From Nostoc punctiforme NIES-2108 (GTDB lineage Bacteria; Cyanobacteriota; Cyanobacteriia; Cyanobacteriales; Nostocaceae), in contig LXQE01000150.1 of the NCBI GenBank assembly GCA_003326195.1, positions 24,928 through 88,927 of the forward strand: a stretch of 64,000 bases of DNA, given 5' to 3'. Below are positions 8,218-16,316 of this stretch, one piece after another. Under the pieces are notes generated by a model. The model was not told the DNA's origin. It did not search any database and was given only the letters and a program-made list of their open reading frames with translations. Positions within the stretch are counted from its first letter, which is position 1. Every line of letters begins with the position of its first letter. The position numbers and the translations under genes were made by a program.

Positions 8218-10212
8218 TTAACTTTCCAGATTTGGGCGTACTTTTGCCCGAATAAGTATACCAGTAATATTGTCGTGACCGTTGTGTTGATTTGCCAAAT
8301 CAATTAAATCTGTAACACCCCGTTCTAAGTTAGCACCAGAACTAAGTAAGGGTTCTAAGTGAGTCTGCCAATGGGTTTCTAGTAAATCATTATCTGATAG
8401 ACCGTCCGATGCCAACAGCAGAAGAGTATCTTCGTTGATGTCGAAAAAGCCTACGTCGGGATTAATCGAGTTTTCATCACGAGGCCCCAAGGCTTGGGTA
8501 AGTTGGTAGGCATCTGGACGGGCGTAAGCTATGCTTGCTTCCACTCCTCGGTTAATTTCCCGTTGCCCAACTTCGTGATCTACTGTGACTTGTTCTAGTC
8601 CCTGTTTGCGCGTCAGGCGATAGAGACGGCTATCTCCCACATGAGCAACTGCTGCTTGAGTATCCTGAATTAAAAGCATTACTAAAGTTGTACCCATACG
8701 CCCAACTCCAGAACGGGCATCTTGTTGATTGAGCTTGTAAATCGCCTCATTAGCTAAATACACTGCCTCACGAATGCTATCTTCTGTTGGCAGCTGGTTG
8801 GCAATCCAGTGTTCTTGAAAGTATTGCCGTAGGGTATTAACTGCTAACTCGCTAGCTATCTCGCCGCCAGCGTGTCCACCCATACCATCACAAAGAATAT
8901 ACAAACCATGCCCTTCTAGAACTCGACTTCTAGGGAACTCCAGTTTCTGAATTTTGGTTTCGATGCCAAAGTAGTCCTCGTTATGATGACGTTGACGCCC
9001 CACATCTGTGCGTCCGGCATCTTCTAAGCTACTTAACTGCATCGCCAGCACAACAGTTGGCATATCATCAGTTTTGCTAATGATATCTTCTAACTCATTT
9101 GATTGCGGGATAGTGGACACAGCAGTATTTTTCTCCTGTATTGGCGGCAAAGTTGCGGTTCCTAGTGCTTCCAGTTCAATAGAAATTTCCTCCAAACGCG
9201 ATCGCAATTGGGCGATCGTCTGAATCTTGCCTACTTCTAAATCCCCCAACATCTGGACTACAGAGCCAAATTGAGTCCGTTGAGACTGTCTAAATAGTGC
9301 TTGCCAAACTCTTCCCAAAGCTTGGATAGTTAATGGCTCCTCTGGAATAGTAGATGTTTGGCTTTGGCCATCTTCTGGCGACTCCGTGGCGGGCTGAGAA
9401 TTCGATGATTCCACATACAACCTTTGTAGTGCCAACGTTTGGTCTTCATCCAATCGCAAATTCGACAAATCTAAAAGGCTTTGACGACAATTTACTGGTT
9501 CCAATACTGCCCAAAGCTGGGTCATTTCATAACACCAGTGTAGAATTTTTAACGAACTGGTTGTTTCTTCTTGCCACAGGTCGAGTAAATGCTGCCACGC
9601 CGAGCGGTTTTCGATTATTAATACCTGTATATCACCTTGCTGCCATGCGTCGTGAATCGACGGTATCCCCCGCTCACCTTGGGATTGTAAAGCAATATAA
9701 AGTTTAGCAAGGTGAGGAATCTCACTGGTTTCCACTGACGGTGTTAGCAAATCTGATTCCTGACTTTCTAGGATTGCCTCAATCGGTGATATTTGATACG
9801 GCTGGCAGTCTAGAACTCTCACACCTACATCAGCAATAATGGCAGTTTCCGTTTGAGTAGGTAGCGGATCTAACAATTGATAGCGCTCTTGGGAATCTAA
9901 ATAGGAGCCTAATGTCATTTGAGAACTAGGCGATAGAGGAGATGAGGAGGGTATTGCTTGCTCATCTCCCTCACCTCCCACATCTCCTACATCCCCTTCT
10001 CCTCTCAAAGCTTCCCCAGTCGTTTCTTTAGCAATAATTGCCCAAAACACTGTTCCACATTCTGTGTCACAGTTATGACAACGTAGTGCATTCACAGGTA
10101 CATCATCGGTACTGCATTCAGGACAGACCTTATGAGTCAGGGATGTGCCACAGTTTTGACAGAATTTGTTGCTATTGGGGTTTTCAAATTTACACTGAGG
10201 GCAAATCAGCAT
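8218..10212 (-). CDS. PP2C-type Ser/Thr phosphatase with N-terminal double zinc ribbon
   Basis: 664 residues. The N-terminus has repeated CxxC pairs (CPQCKFENPNSNKFCQNCG, CPECS, CHNC) forming a double zinc ribbon. The middle (about 130-390) has no clear domain and may be a kinase-like or regulatory region. The last 260 residues are a PP2C phosphatase: GRTDVGRQRHHNEDYFG, LCDGMGGHAGGEIAS, GRMGTTLV, VAHVGDSRLYR, LLASDGLSDND, GHDNITGILI, which carry the metal-binding Asp residues. AAAGGAA about 8 nt before the ATG supports the start. It precedes the FHA kinase gene on the same strand and probably reverses that kinase's phosphorylation. Confidence 0.92.
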   Translation of the reverse strand: MLICPQCKFENPNSNKFCQNCGTSLTHKVCPECSTDDVPVNALRCHNCDTECGTVFWAIIAKETTGEALRGEGDVGDVGGEGDEQAIPSSSPLSPSSQMTLGSYLDSQERYQLLDPLPTQTETAIIADVGVRVLDCQPYQISPIEAILESQESDLLTPSVETSEIPHLAKLYIALQSQGERGIPSIHDAWQQGDIQVLIIENRSAWQHLLDLWQEETTSSLKILHWCYEMTQLWAVLEPVNCRQSLLDLSNLRLDEDQTLALQRLYVESSNSQPATESPEDGQSQTSTIPEEPLTIQALGRVWQALFRQSQRTQFGSVVQMLGDLEVGKIQTIAQLRSRLEEISIELEALGTATLPPIQEKNTAVSTIPQSNELEDIISKTDDMPTVVLAMQLSSLEDAGRTDVGRQRHHNEDYFGIETKIQKLEFPRSRVLEGHGLYILCDGMGGHAGGEIASELAVNTLRQYFQEHWIANQLPTEDSIREAVYLANEAIYKLNQQDARSGVGRMGTTLVMLLIQDTQAAVAHVGDSRLYRLTRKQGLEQVTVDHEVGQREINRGVEASIAYARPDAYQLTQALGPRDENSINPDVGFFDINEDTLLLLASDGLSDNDLLETHWQTHLEPLLSSGANLERGVTDLIDLANQHNGHDNITGILIRAKVRPNLES

Positions 10213-10621
10213 AGTGGAAGTTCCTTTATTCCCATTCGTTCCAAGGTGCTTCTAGCTACTAAAATCCAAGGTGCCACAATTGGCTGTCCCTGACTACAGT
10301 AGATTGTAGTTTCTCAATGAATTTTGGTGGCAGTATTAATTGTGACGCATATTAGATAAATATTTCATATATTGTCAGGCAATTCCTTAGAAATGGGGAA
10401 TTGGTCATGGGGCATGGGGCATAGGGAATGGAGAAGATGATGGGGATGAGGAAGAAGCAGGGGAGCAGGGGAGCAGGGGAGATGAGGAGACAAGGGGGAC
10501 AATGAGGACAAGGGGTAATTATTGAACAAGTCTTTCCCTTATCTCCTCCTCTTCCTTGTATCTTTTCAATGCCCCATGCCCAATGCCCAATGCCTCATGC
10601 CCAATGCCCAATACCTAATTG
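10213..10621. repeat. Repeat-filled spacer with composite purine/pyrimidine repeat, copy A
   Basis: From about 10390 the spacer is repeats. GGGCATGGGGCATAGGG is followed by a purine-rich strand (GGGGAGCAGGGGAGCAGGGG, GACAAGGGGGACAATGAGGA), then the core TAATTATTGAACAAGTCT at about 10516-10533, then a pyrimidine-rich strand ending in GCCCAATGCCCAATGCC. Copies B (14475-14660, opposite orientation) and C (39226-39400) share this core and layout. The purine and pyrimidine halves could fold back on each other as a long imperfect hairpin. Confidence 0.65.
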
Positions 10622-11437
10622 TCAAGAGTCTGGCAATTGTGGAGGTTCAACTTTAAACCATTTTTGATAAATTTGCTTGTAAGTGCCATTGGATAACAAA
10701 GTTGCTAAACCTTTGTTAATTGCATCCAAATGGGGTGAATCCTTGGGCATAGCAATCCCGTAGTATTCTTGGGTAAGCAAATCCGCAACAACTTTAATGC
10801 CTTTGAGTTTGCCATTTTTAATCGCATACAAAGTCGCAAAAGCATCGCTAACTACAGCATCAACGTTGCCATTGAGTAAGTCTTGAAAAAATTCTGGACC
10901 AGAATTAAAAGTACTAATTTTGGCGTTGGGGATGGTTTTTGCAAAATCTGCCCCAGTGGAACCAATTTGGACAGCAATTTTTTTGCCTTTGAGACTATTG
11001 AAGTCTTGAATATTTTGATTGTCTTCACGGACAGCGATCGCAAGTCCGGCTTTAAAATAAGGTCGTGAAAAAGCAATTGTTTTCAGGCGTTCGGCGGTAA
11101 TTGTGATTCCGCTAATTGCTGCATCGACTCTTTTAGCTTGCAAAGTCGAGATCATGCCATCAAAGGGTAGACTTTCAAACTGGACTGCAAAACCTCCTAC
11201 TTTAGGAATGCCTGCGGCGGGCGACGCCAACGCATTCATCAAATCAATATCAAAACCTTCTAACTTACCGTCAGCTGTTTGGAATTCAAAAGGGACAAAG
11301 GTGGGGTCTGTGGCCACCTTAAGAGGTTTAGCGTCTGGGTTAGTAGCGGGATATAAACTCTGACAGCCAATAATCAGTAGTAGGCAGCCTAAGCTGAGAA
11401 TTAGCTGCTGCCACTTGAAGTTAATTAATTTCACCAT
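10622..11437 (-). CDS. Amino-acid ABC transporter substrate-binding lipoprotein (SBP family 3)
   Basis: 271 residues. A lipoprotein signal LGCLLLIIGCQ ends at a lipidated Cys near residue 25. The mature part is a family 3 binding protein: LKVATDPTFVPFEF, GFDIDLMNAL, DGMISTLQAKRVDAAISGIT, then the second lobe IQDFNSLKGKKIAVQIGSTG. Such proteins (GlnH, HisJ type) bring polar amino acids to an ABC permease at the cytoplasmic membrane. No permease or ATPase gene is adjacent here, so it is an orphan that must use a transporter encoded elsewhere. The ligand cannot be read from sequence. Confidence 0.9.
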   Translation of the reverse strand: MVKLINFKWQQLILSLGCLLLIIGCQSLYPATNPDAKPLKVATDPTFVPFEFQTADGKLEGFDIDLMNALASPAAGIPKVGGFAVQFESLPFDGMISTLQAKRVDAAISGITITAERLKTIAFSRPYFKAGLAIAVREDNQNIQDFNSLKGKKIAVQIGSTGADFAKTIPNAKISTFNSGPEFFQDLLNGNVDAVVSDAFATLYAIKNGKLKGIKVVADLLTQEYYGIAMPKDSPHLDAINKGLATLLSNGTYKQIYQKWFKVEPPQLPDS

Positions 11438-11568
11438 AGTAATTTTGTTCTAGTAATCAATATTTACAATACTTGTCATGATGTTATAAGAAAGAATACA
11501 TACGTATAAGTTTTCGCCAATTGCCTTTGTGTGCGTTCTATATTCTGACTCCCAATTTTGAATTACTT

Positions 11569-12771
11569 ATGGCTCCTACCACTTCTGCTTACCAAATTAC
11601 TGATTTGTTTGCCGAAAGAGCTAGAAATCTGACACCCCCAACTTACGGCACTGAGTTAACCAAAATCATTACCGTCAGCTTTGCCTATGGTCTGGCTGAC
11701 CCAATTCTCTTTCCCCATGCTGACTTGTCTGCTGCAAGTGCGGCTGTACTGGCAGAAGAAGCTCCGATCGCTCTCAATTACGGGCCACCTTCAGCCCAAC
11801 TTTATGAACAAATAATTCTCCGCTTGCAAGCTCAAGGAATCCCTGCCGATCGCGATCGCGTGATTATTGGCTACGGTTCCGGTCAGATTTTGGGCTTGCT
11901 ACCAGATGTGTTTGTCGAACCTGGTGATGTAGTAATTGTGGAAGGGCCAACCTTCTTGGGAGTAGTTAGTAGATTTGTCCAGGCTGGCGCACGCCTGATT
12001 ACTATTCCTGTTGATGAGATGGGAATGGATGTAGATGCGTTAGAAGAAACTTTAAGCGAGTTGAAAAAACGGGGTATTCGACCCAGGTTTATTTACACGA
12101 TCCCTACTTTTCATAATCCCACAGGCACTACTATGTCATTATCTCGCCGCCAAAAACTGGTAGCGTTAGCGGCTGAGTATGGCGTGTTGGTGGTAGAAGA
12201 CGATGCCTACAGCGATTTGCGCTTTCAAGGCGAAGTTATGCCATCCTTGGCAAGCCTTGACAAGGAGGGGTGGGTGTTATACGTGAATACCTTCTCAAAA
12301 ATCATTGCGCCTGGTATCCGACTAGGCTGGGCTTGTGGCAATCGAGCAATTATTGAGCGGTTGGCAATGTTCAAAAGTGAAGGACCTGTGGGGCCATTTG
12401 TCAGCCATGTGGTTGGCCGCTACTGTGCTACAGGCAAACTAGATTATCACATTCAGGAGCTAATCGCCTGCTACAAGCATAAGTGTAATTTGTTGTTAGA
12501 AGCGATCGCTCATGAGTTTCCCAGTGATGTAGTTGCTTTGCGACCAGGTGGGGGCTTTTTCGTTTGGTGTAAATTGCCGCCAGACATCAGCGCCAAAGCC
12601 CTCCTAACTGCTGCTAGTGAACACGGCGTCAGTTTTTTACCAGGGACTAGCTGCTATGCCGATGGACAGGGAGATGATGCCATTAGGTTAGCTTTTAGCT
12701 TTCAAACAACCGAGAAGATTCTTGAGGGAATCGCTACTTTGGGAGCAGTGTTGCACGGATGGCAACGATAA
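11569..12771 (+). CDS. PLP-dependent aminotransferase, class I/II (2-aminoadipate transaminase-like)
   Basis: I start at ATG 11569 (MAPTTSAYQITDLF) rather than an upstream TTG, since 400 residues is the family's usual length. Fold-type I landmarks: YGPPSAQLYEQIILRL, GYGSGQILGLLPDV (PLP phosphate site), YTIPTFHNPTGTTMS, VVEDDAYSDLRF (Asp binding the pyridine N) and NTFSKIIAPGIRLGW, where the Lys forms the Schiff base. Close relatives act as 2-aminoadipate, aromatic or valine-pyruvate transaminases and form the C-terminal half of MocR regulators. This one lacks the MocR DNA-binding half. Substrate is uncertain. Confidence 0.85.
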   Translation: MAPTTSAYQITDLFAERARNLTPPTYGTELTKIITVSFAYGLADPILFPHADLSAASAAVLAEEAPIALNYGPPSAQLYEQIILRLQAQGIPADRDRVIIGYGSGQILGLLPDVFVEPGDVVIVEGPTFLGVVSRFVQAGARLITIPVDEMGMDVDALEETLSELKKRGIRPRFIYTIPTFHNPTGTTMSLSRRQKLVALAAEYGVLVVEDDAYSDLRFQGEVMPSLASLDKEGWVLYVNTFSKIIAPGIRLGWACGNRAIIERLAMFKSEGPVGPFVSHVVGRYCATGKLDYHIQELIACYKHKCNLLLEAIAHEFPSDVVALRPGGGFFVWCKLPPDISAKALLTAASEHGVSFLPGTSCYADGQGDDAIRLAFSFQTTEKILEGIATLGAVLHGWQR

Positions 12772-12792
12772 TCGTACCAATTTTAGATTTTG

Positions 12793-12836
12793 TGGAAAGT
12801 CCGATCTTCTAAGGTTTCCTTAGATCGGATTTTCCA
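12793..12836. terminator. Bidirectional stem-loop terminator
   Basis: Long inverted repeat between two convergent genes. Outer arms TGGAAAGTCCGAT and ATCGGATTTTCCA pair with one G-T, and inner arms CTAAGG and CCTTAG close a TTT loop, with a 3-nt bulge between. Position and strength suggest it ends both transcripts. Confidence 0.7.
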
Positions 12837-12898
12837 AATTACGAGCCGTAGCAATTCGCTAACTACTCTCACCTTTCCACATCCCGTAAAAAGTAGGC

Positions 12899-13354
12899 TC
12901 AGTACCAGTTAGTCCGGGTTACGACGGTTCCAGTGCCGCAGACGAGGGCAGCGCGGGAGAGCCGTCCACTGAGGTTATTGCCAACCTTCGTGTAGGCAAA
13001 GTTAATGCCCGGATCGACGGTCTCGCCAACATAGTCCCAACTGGTGGGCTTGGGGTTACTGCTCCGGGTGCGATCAAGGTAGACTTTGCAGTAAGGCGGC
13101 GCGTTGTCGATTCGCGCGAATGAACCGCATTGGCCGCTGTAGAAGTACTTCAGCGTTATGTTGCTTCCAGCCCAGGTTGCCCTCTTACTCTGCTGGAGGT
13201 TGTAACGGCAGGGCGTGGACTCCGGGTAGCGACCTTCATAAGGGTAGTTTGGATAGCCCGGACTGTTAAAAGGCGCAGCCTGAGCAGCGGTCGCAAACGC
13301 TAGCGATGTGGAGATGAATAGGCCGACAACCCTGGTGATTGTTCTGATCGCCAT
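12899..13354 (-). CDS. Small secreted cysteine-containing protein, unknown function
   Basis: 151 residues. The N-terminus MAIRTITRVVGLFISTSLAFATAAQA looks like a Sec signal cleaved after AQA, leaving about 125 residues rich in Tyr, Pro and Ser. Four Cys (in TPCRYNL, GQCGSF, PYCKVY and LVCGTG) suggest two disulfides. I recognise no domain. Base use differs from its neighbours: 33 of 60 bases at 12961-13020 are G/C, while the flanking spacer from 13381 is very AT-rich. Codons such as CGG, GCG and GGC are used freely. This suggests recent transfer from a GC-richer genome. Confidence 0.7.
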   Translation of the reverse strand: MAIRTITRVVGLFISTSLAFATAAQAAPFNSPGYPNYPYEGRYPESTPCRYNLQQSKRATWAGSNITLKYFYSGQCGSFARIDNAPPYCKVYLDRTRSSNPKPTSWDYVGETVDPGINFAYTKVGNNLSGRLSRAALVCGTGTVVTRTNWY

Positions 13355-13720
13355 GAGTGGTTTCCAAATTCAATTTTATATTTATTTACTAGATTAAATA
13401 TTTATAGTAAGTAGGCAAAAAAATTTCCAAGTATGTAACAAAAGTCTAAAGTAATTAACCCTGTTTAATTACTCTGATAAAAGAAAAATAAGAGCTTACT
13501 TTTCAACGGTAAATAAAGCGATAATTGAAGCGTTTATTTTCTAACAGAATCCGAAAATCAAGGTTTTTGGTCAAAGTTTTATACTCAGAACCAGCCCTTT
13601 TAAGGTGACTCAGCATTTTTTTGGGAATTTATTTAACTGCATTAGTCCCAGATAACACAGAAATAAGAAGAATGATTGTCCAAAAATTTTACCCGTCTTG
13701 AAAGGGCTAATTCTGAATCT
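13355..13720. other. AT-rich spacer with an inverted-repeat element
   Basis: 366 nt without a gene. The right part, 13583-13717, is bounded by imperfect inverted ends (ACTCAGAACCAGCCCTTTTAA and the complement of TTGAAAGGGCTAATTCTGAAT; about 16 of 21 positions match by my count). It could be a small non-autonomous mobile element sitting against the dnaJ-like stop codon. The left part is plain AT-rich sequence that should hold the promoter of the secreted protein gene. Confidence 0.45.
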
Positions 13721-14344
13721 TTAAAAAATTTGTTCCAAGCGCTGGAAATCCCGCTGGACTTCATACCAGAGACTTTTATTATGAGGATCTGTTTTCAAAG
13801 CTTTTTTGAGATAAATTTTGGCTTTGAGTAGTTGTTTTTCGGAAATTAGCGCCCGTCCCCAAATTTGATAGGCGATCGCTAGCCATTGGCGAACTTCTGC
13901 ATCTGTTGACAACCGATCTGCTAAAGCTTCCGCCAGGGCGATCGCTTGCGGAAATCGTCTTTCTTGCAAAAATCGCTGCAATTGCTCATAAGTCTTCCAC
14001 TTCAGCCGTTCTTCTATTTCCAACAGATTCGGCGGCTTTGGTTTCCCTGATTCTTGGCTTGTCACCGTTGTAACTGGTGTTTTCTGCCGCTGCGTTGCCT
14101 TGGCGTCGTCACGTCCAGACGTTGACACCTGACTTGAATGTGCGCCAATTTCCTCTGGTAGTACTACCGTCAGCAGGAGTTTGTAGGCCTCTGTCAAGGC
14201 AATAAACTTATCTTTGGCTTTGTTGTCATCTGGGTTGATATCGGGATGATATTGCTGCGCCAGTCGTCGGTAAGACGCTTTGATGTCAGCAAAAGAAGCT
14301 CCCGATCTTAAACCTAGTAAACGGTAGCAATCTCCAAGATCCAT
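13721..14344 (-). CDS. J-domain (DnaJ-like) protein with TPR-like C-terminus
   Basis: 207 residues. The N-terminal J-domain (about 3-65) has CYRLLGLRSGASFADIKASY, the diagnostic HPD in YHPDINPDDNKAKDKF, and ALTEAYKLL. A Ser/Thr-rich linker of about 45 residues follows. The last 90 residues form helical repeats (ALAEALADRLSTDAEVRQWLAIAY, LLKAKIYLKKALKTDPHNKSLW) like TPRs. It should stimulate an Hsp70 partner and present clients through the C-terminal part. It lacks the Gly/Phe and zinc regions of classical DnaJ, so it is a specialised type III J-protein. Confidence 0.88.
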   Translation of the reverse strand: MDLGDCYRLLGLRSGASFADIKASYRRLAQQYHPDINPDDNKAKDKFIALTEAYKLLLTVVLPEEIGAHSSQVSTSGRDDAKATQRQKTPVTTVTSQESGKPKPPNLLEIEERLKWKTYEQLQRFLQERRFPQAIALAEALADRLSTDAEVRQWLAIAYQIWGRALISEKQLLKAKIYLKKALKTDPHNKSLWYEVQRDFQRLEQIF

Positions 14345-14474
14345 CTTGAGCTATCAGCTATCGAATATTTCGCTATTGGCTATTATCTGTCAGTATCAGC
14401 TTCAAGCCCGGACTATTAATGATAAGGGCTAATTTTCTATTTTAAAGTTCAATGTTGACAGTTTTTTCATAAAA

Positions 14475-14660
14475 GGGCATTGGGCATTGGGCATTGGGCA
14501 TTGAGAAGAGACAAGGTAGACAAGGAAGAGGGGGGAGACAAGGGAGAGACTTGTTCAATAATTACCCTTTGTCCCCCTTGTCCTCATTGTCCCCCTTGTC
14601 CTCATTGTCCCCCTTGTCTCCTCATCTGCTCTGTTCCTCTGCTCCTCTGCCCCTCTACCT
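14475..14660. repeat. Composite purine/pyrimidine repeat, copy B
   Basis: Reads GGGCATTGGGCATTGGGCATTGG, then a purine-rich half, the core AGACTTGTTCAATAATTACC at about 14548-14567 (reverse complement of the core in copies A and C), and then CCCCCTTGTCCTCATTGTCC strings. It extends to the stop of clpP3 and would form a long imperfect hairpin in RNA, possibly ending clp transcription. Its open frames on the + strand are repeat-encoded and not genes. Confidence 0.65.
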
Positions 14661-14662
14661 CC

Positions 14663-15274
14663 CTACTCCCCAGTTATTACCGAGGTTCGTTCTTCAATCA
14701 CACGGTCAATTAAACCGTATTCTTTTGCTTCTTCAGCAGACATGAAAAAGTCACGATCCATATCTTTTTCAATCTTTTCTATGGTCTGACCTGTTTTATC
14801 GGCATAAATGCCATTGAGCTGGTGACGAATCCGCAGAATCTCTCTAGCTTCAATTTCGATATCGGTTGCTTGTCCGCGAGTGCCACCTGAAGGCTGGTGA
14901 ATCATAATCCGCGAGTGAGGCAATGCTAACCGTTTGCCTTTGGTGCCAGCTGCCAGCAGAAAAGACCCCATTGAAGCAGCTAATCCCACGCAAATAGTGA
15001 CCACATCTGATTTGATATGTTGCATGGTGTCAAAAATAGCCATGCCAGATGTAACCATTCCACCTGGAGAATTGATGTATAAATAAATATCTTTACCTGG
15101 ATCGTCTGAATCCAGATACAGCATTACAGCAATAATTTGATTGGCAATTTCATCATCAATATCTCGCCCCAAGAAAATAATCCTTTCCCGATAAAGGCGA
15201 TCGTAGATGCTAATCCAATCTGTATATTGTCCACCGGGCATCCGGTAAGGAACTTTAGGAACGCCTATAGGCAT
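14663..15274 (-). CDS. clpP3: ATP-dependent Clp protease proteolytic subunit ClpP (ClpP3-type)
   Basis: 203 residues with a complete serine-protease triad: Ser in AASMGSFLLAAG, His in MIHQPSGG, and Asp in the DRDFFMSAEEAKEYG run, aligned by eye to E. coli S97/H122/D171. ClpP forms a ring of proteolytic subunits capped by a ClpC or ClpX unfoldase. It lies about 140 nt downstream of clpR on the same strand. In Synechococcus the clpP3-clpR pair makes the mixed ClpP3/R core, which is why I use this symbol; the paralogue number is inferred from context. Confidence 0.92.
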   Translation of the reverse strand: MPIGVPKVPYRMPGGQYTDWISIYDRLYRERIIFLGRDIDDEIANQIIAVMLYLDSDDPGKDIYLYINSPGGMVTSGMAIFDTMQHIKSDVVTICVGLAASMGSFLLAAGTKGKRLALPHSRIMIHQPSGGTRGQATDIEIEAREILRIRHQLNGIYADKTGQTIEKIEKDMDRDFFMSAEEAKEYGLIDRVIEERTSVITGE

Positions 15275-15291
15275 AATTTACTCCGTTTTTA

Positions 15292-15361
15292 ATTAGTCAT
15301 TAGTCATTAGTCATTAGTCATTAGTCATTAGTCATTGGTCATTAGTCATTGGTCATTGGCC
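15292..15361. repeat. Heptamer tandem array (ATTAGTC), 10 units
   Basis: Ten 7-nt units: six perfect ATTAGTC, then ATTGGTC, ATTAGTC, ATTGGTC and ATTGGCC. This is a short tandemly repeated repetitive (STRR) sequence of the kind known from Nostoc/Anabaena. It sits between clpR and clpP3 inside the presumed operon, so it would be transcribed. Unit number is likely to vary between strains. Confidence 0.9.
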
Positions 15362-15415
15362 ATTAATAATTTTTAGTTATTAACAAAGGACGAAGGACAA
15401 AGGACGAATGACAAA

Positions 15416-16078
15416 TTAAAGGACACTGGCAGGGAGTGGGGGATTTGCGAGTTCTTCTTTCTCAAAAACTCGGTCAATCAGTCCGTATTCCTTCGCTTCG
15501 TAAGGTGTTAAATACAACAACCTGTCCATGTCTTTAGTAATTTTTTCTGGAGCCTGTCCAGTGGTGCGATGTAAGATATCAACTAAGGCCCCTTTATTTA
15601 CCAAAACTTCCCTAGCGCGAATCTGAATATCCGTTGCTTGACCTTGGGCGTAGCTCTTGGGCTGATGCAGGATAATCGAGGAGTGAGGCAAACTAGCGCG
15701 GCAACCTTTTGTACCAGCACTGAGAAGCATCGCTGCCATACCCATCGCCGAACCGACGCAGATGGTGTGGATAGGAGGTTTGATATATTTCATGGTGTCA
15801 TAGATGGCGAAGGCTTCGGTTTCAAAGCCAATGGGTTCGCCACTGTAACCGGAAGTGCCGGTGGAGTTGATATAGATTTTAATCGGTTTGTCGGGGTCGT
15901 CGGATTGCAAAAACAGCAATTCGGCCACGATTAATTCCGTAACAGCAGGCACCAGTGGCATCCCAATATAGACGATTCGCTCCTTCAATAAAAGGGAAGG
16001 TAAATCTGGCGGTGGTGTCCGGTAAAAGTTATCGCCGTAATATGGGGCTTGAACAGCCTTAATTGGGGAAATGTCCAT
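15416..16078 (-). CDS. clpR: ClpR, inactive ClpP-like subunit
   Basis: 220 residues, clearly a ClpP paralogue but catalytically altered. The active-site stretch reads CVGSAMGMAAMLLSAG, aligned to CVGLAASMGSFLLAAG of the neighbouring ClpP: the nucleophilic Ser is Gly. The His in ILHQPKSY is kept, and the triad Asp position is Leu (DRLLYLTPYEAKEYG). It also has an insertion of about nine residues (NSTGTSGYSGEPIGFETEAF). Both features define cyanobacterial and plastid ClpR, which joins ClpP3 in a mixed ring. It is the upstream gene of the clpR-clpP3 operon. Confidence 0.92.
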   Translation of the reverse strand: MDISPIKAVQAPYYGDNFYRTPPPDLPSLLLKERIVYIGMPLVPAVTELIVAELLFLQSDDPDKPIKIYINSTGTSGYSGEPIGFETEAFAIYDTMKYIKPPIHTICVGSAMGMAAMLLSAGTKGCRASLPHSSIILHQPKSYAQGQATDIQIRAREVLVNKGALVDILHRTTGQAPEKITKDMDRLLYLTPYEAKEYGLIDRVFEKEELANPPLPASVL

Positions 16079-16316
16079 AGCAACTGATCGCCTGAAACTA
16101 TGCCGTTAACTGTAATACATCCTAGCGTGATGCTAGCCTTCCTCAAGGTGCGGATTTCTCCCTAATGCTGAAGGTGGCTTCGCATCTGCCAATGCTTGGC
16201 TTCTAAGATATTCTGATTATATTAGTGTATTTGTGTTGGATAGGTTTTCCGTAGAGCTAAAGTAGTGCTTTGAAGTTATTTTTTAGTATGTATATCCTGA
16301 ATAGGGACTCTGAGTT

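Noticed and set aside
14480..14745. Two + strand frames of 77 and 83 codons over the clpP3 end
   Set aside because: Encoded by the composite low-complexity repeat (Cys-Pro-His or Ser-Pro-Leu strings) and antisense to clpP3.
15292..15361. Heptamer array considered as CRISPR-like
   Set aside because: Units are 7 nt with no spacers; it is a simple tandem repeat.
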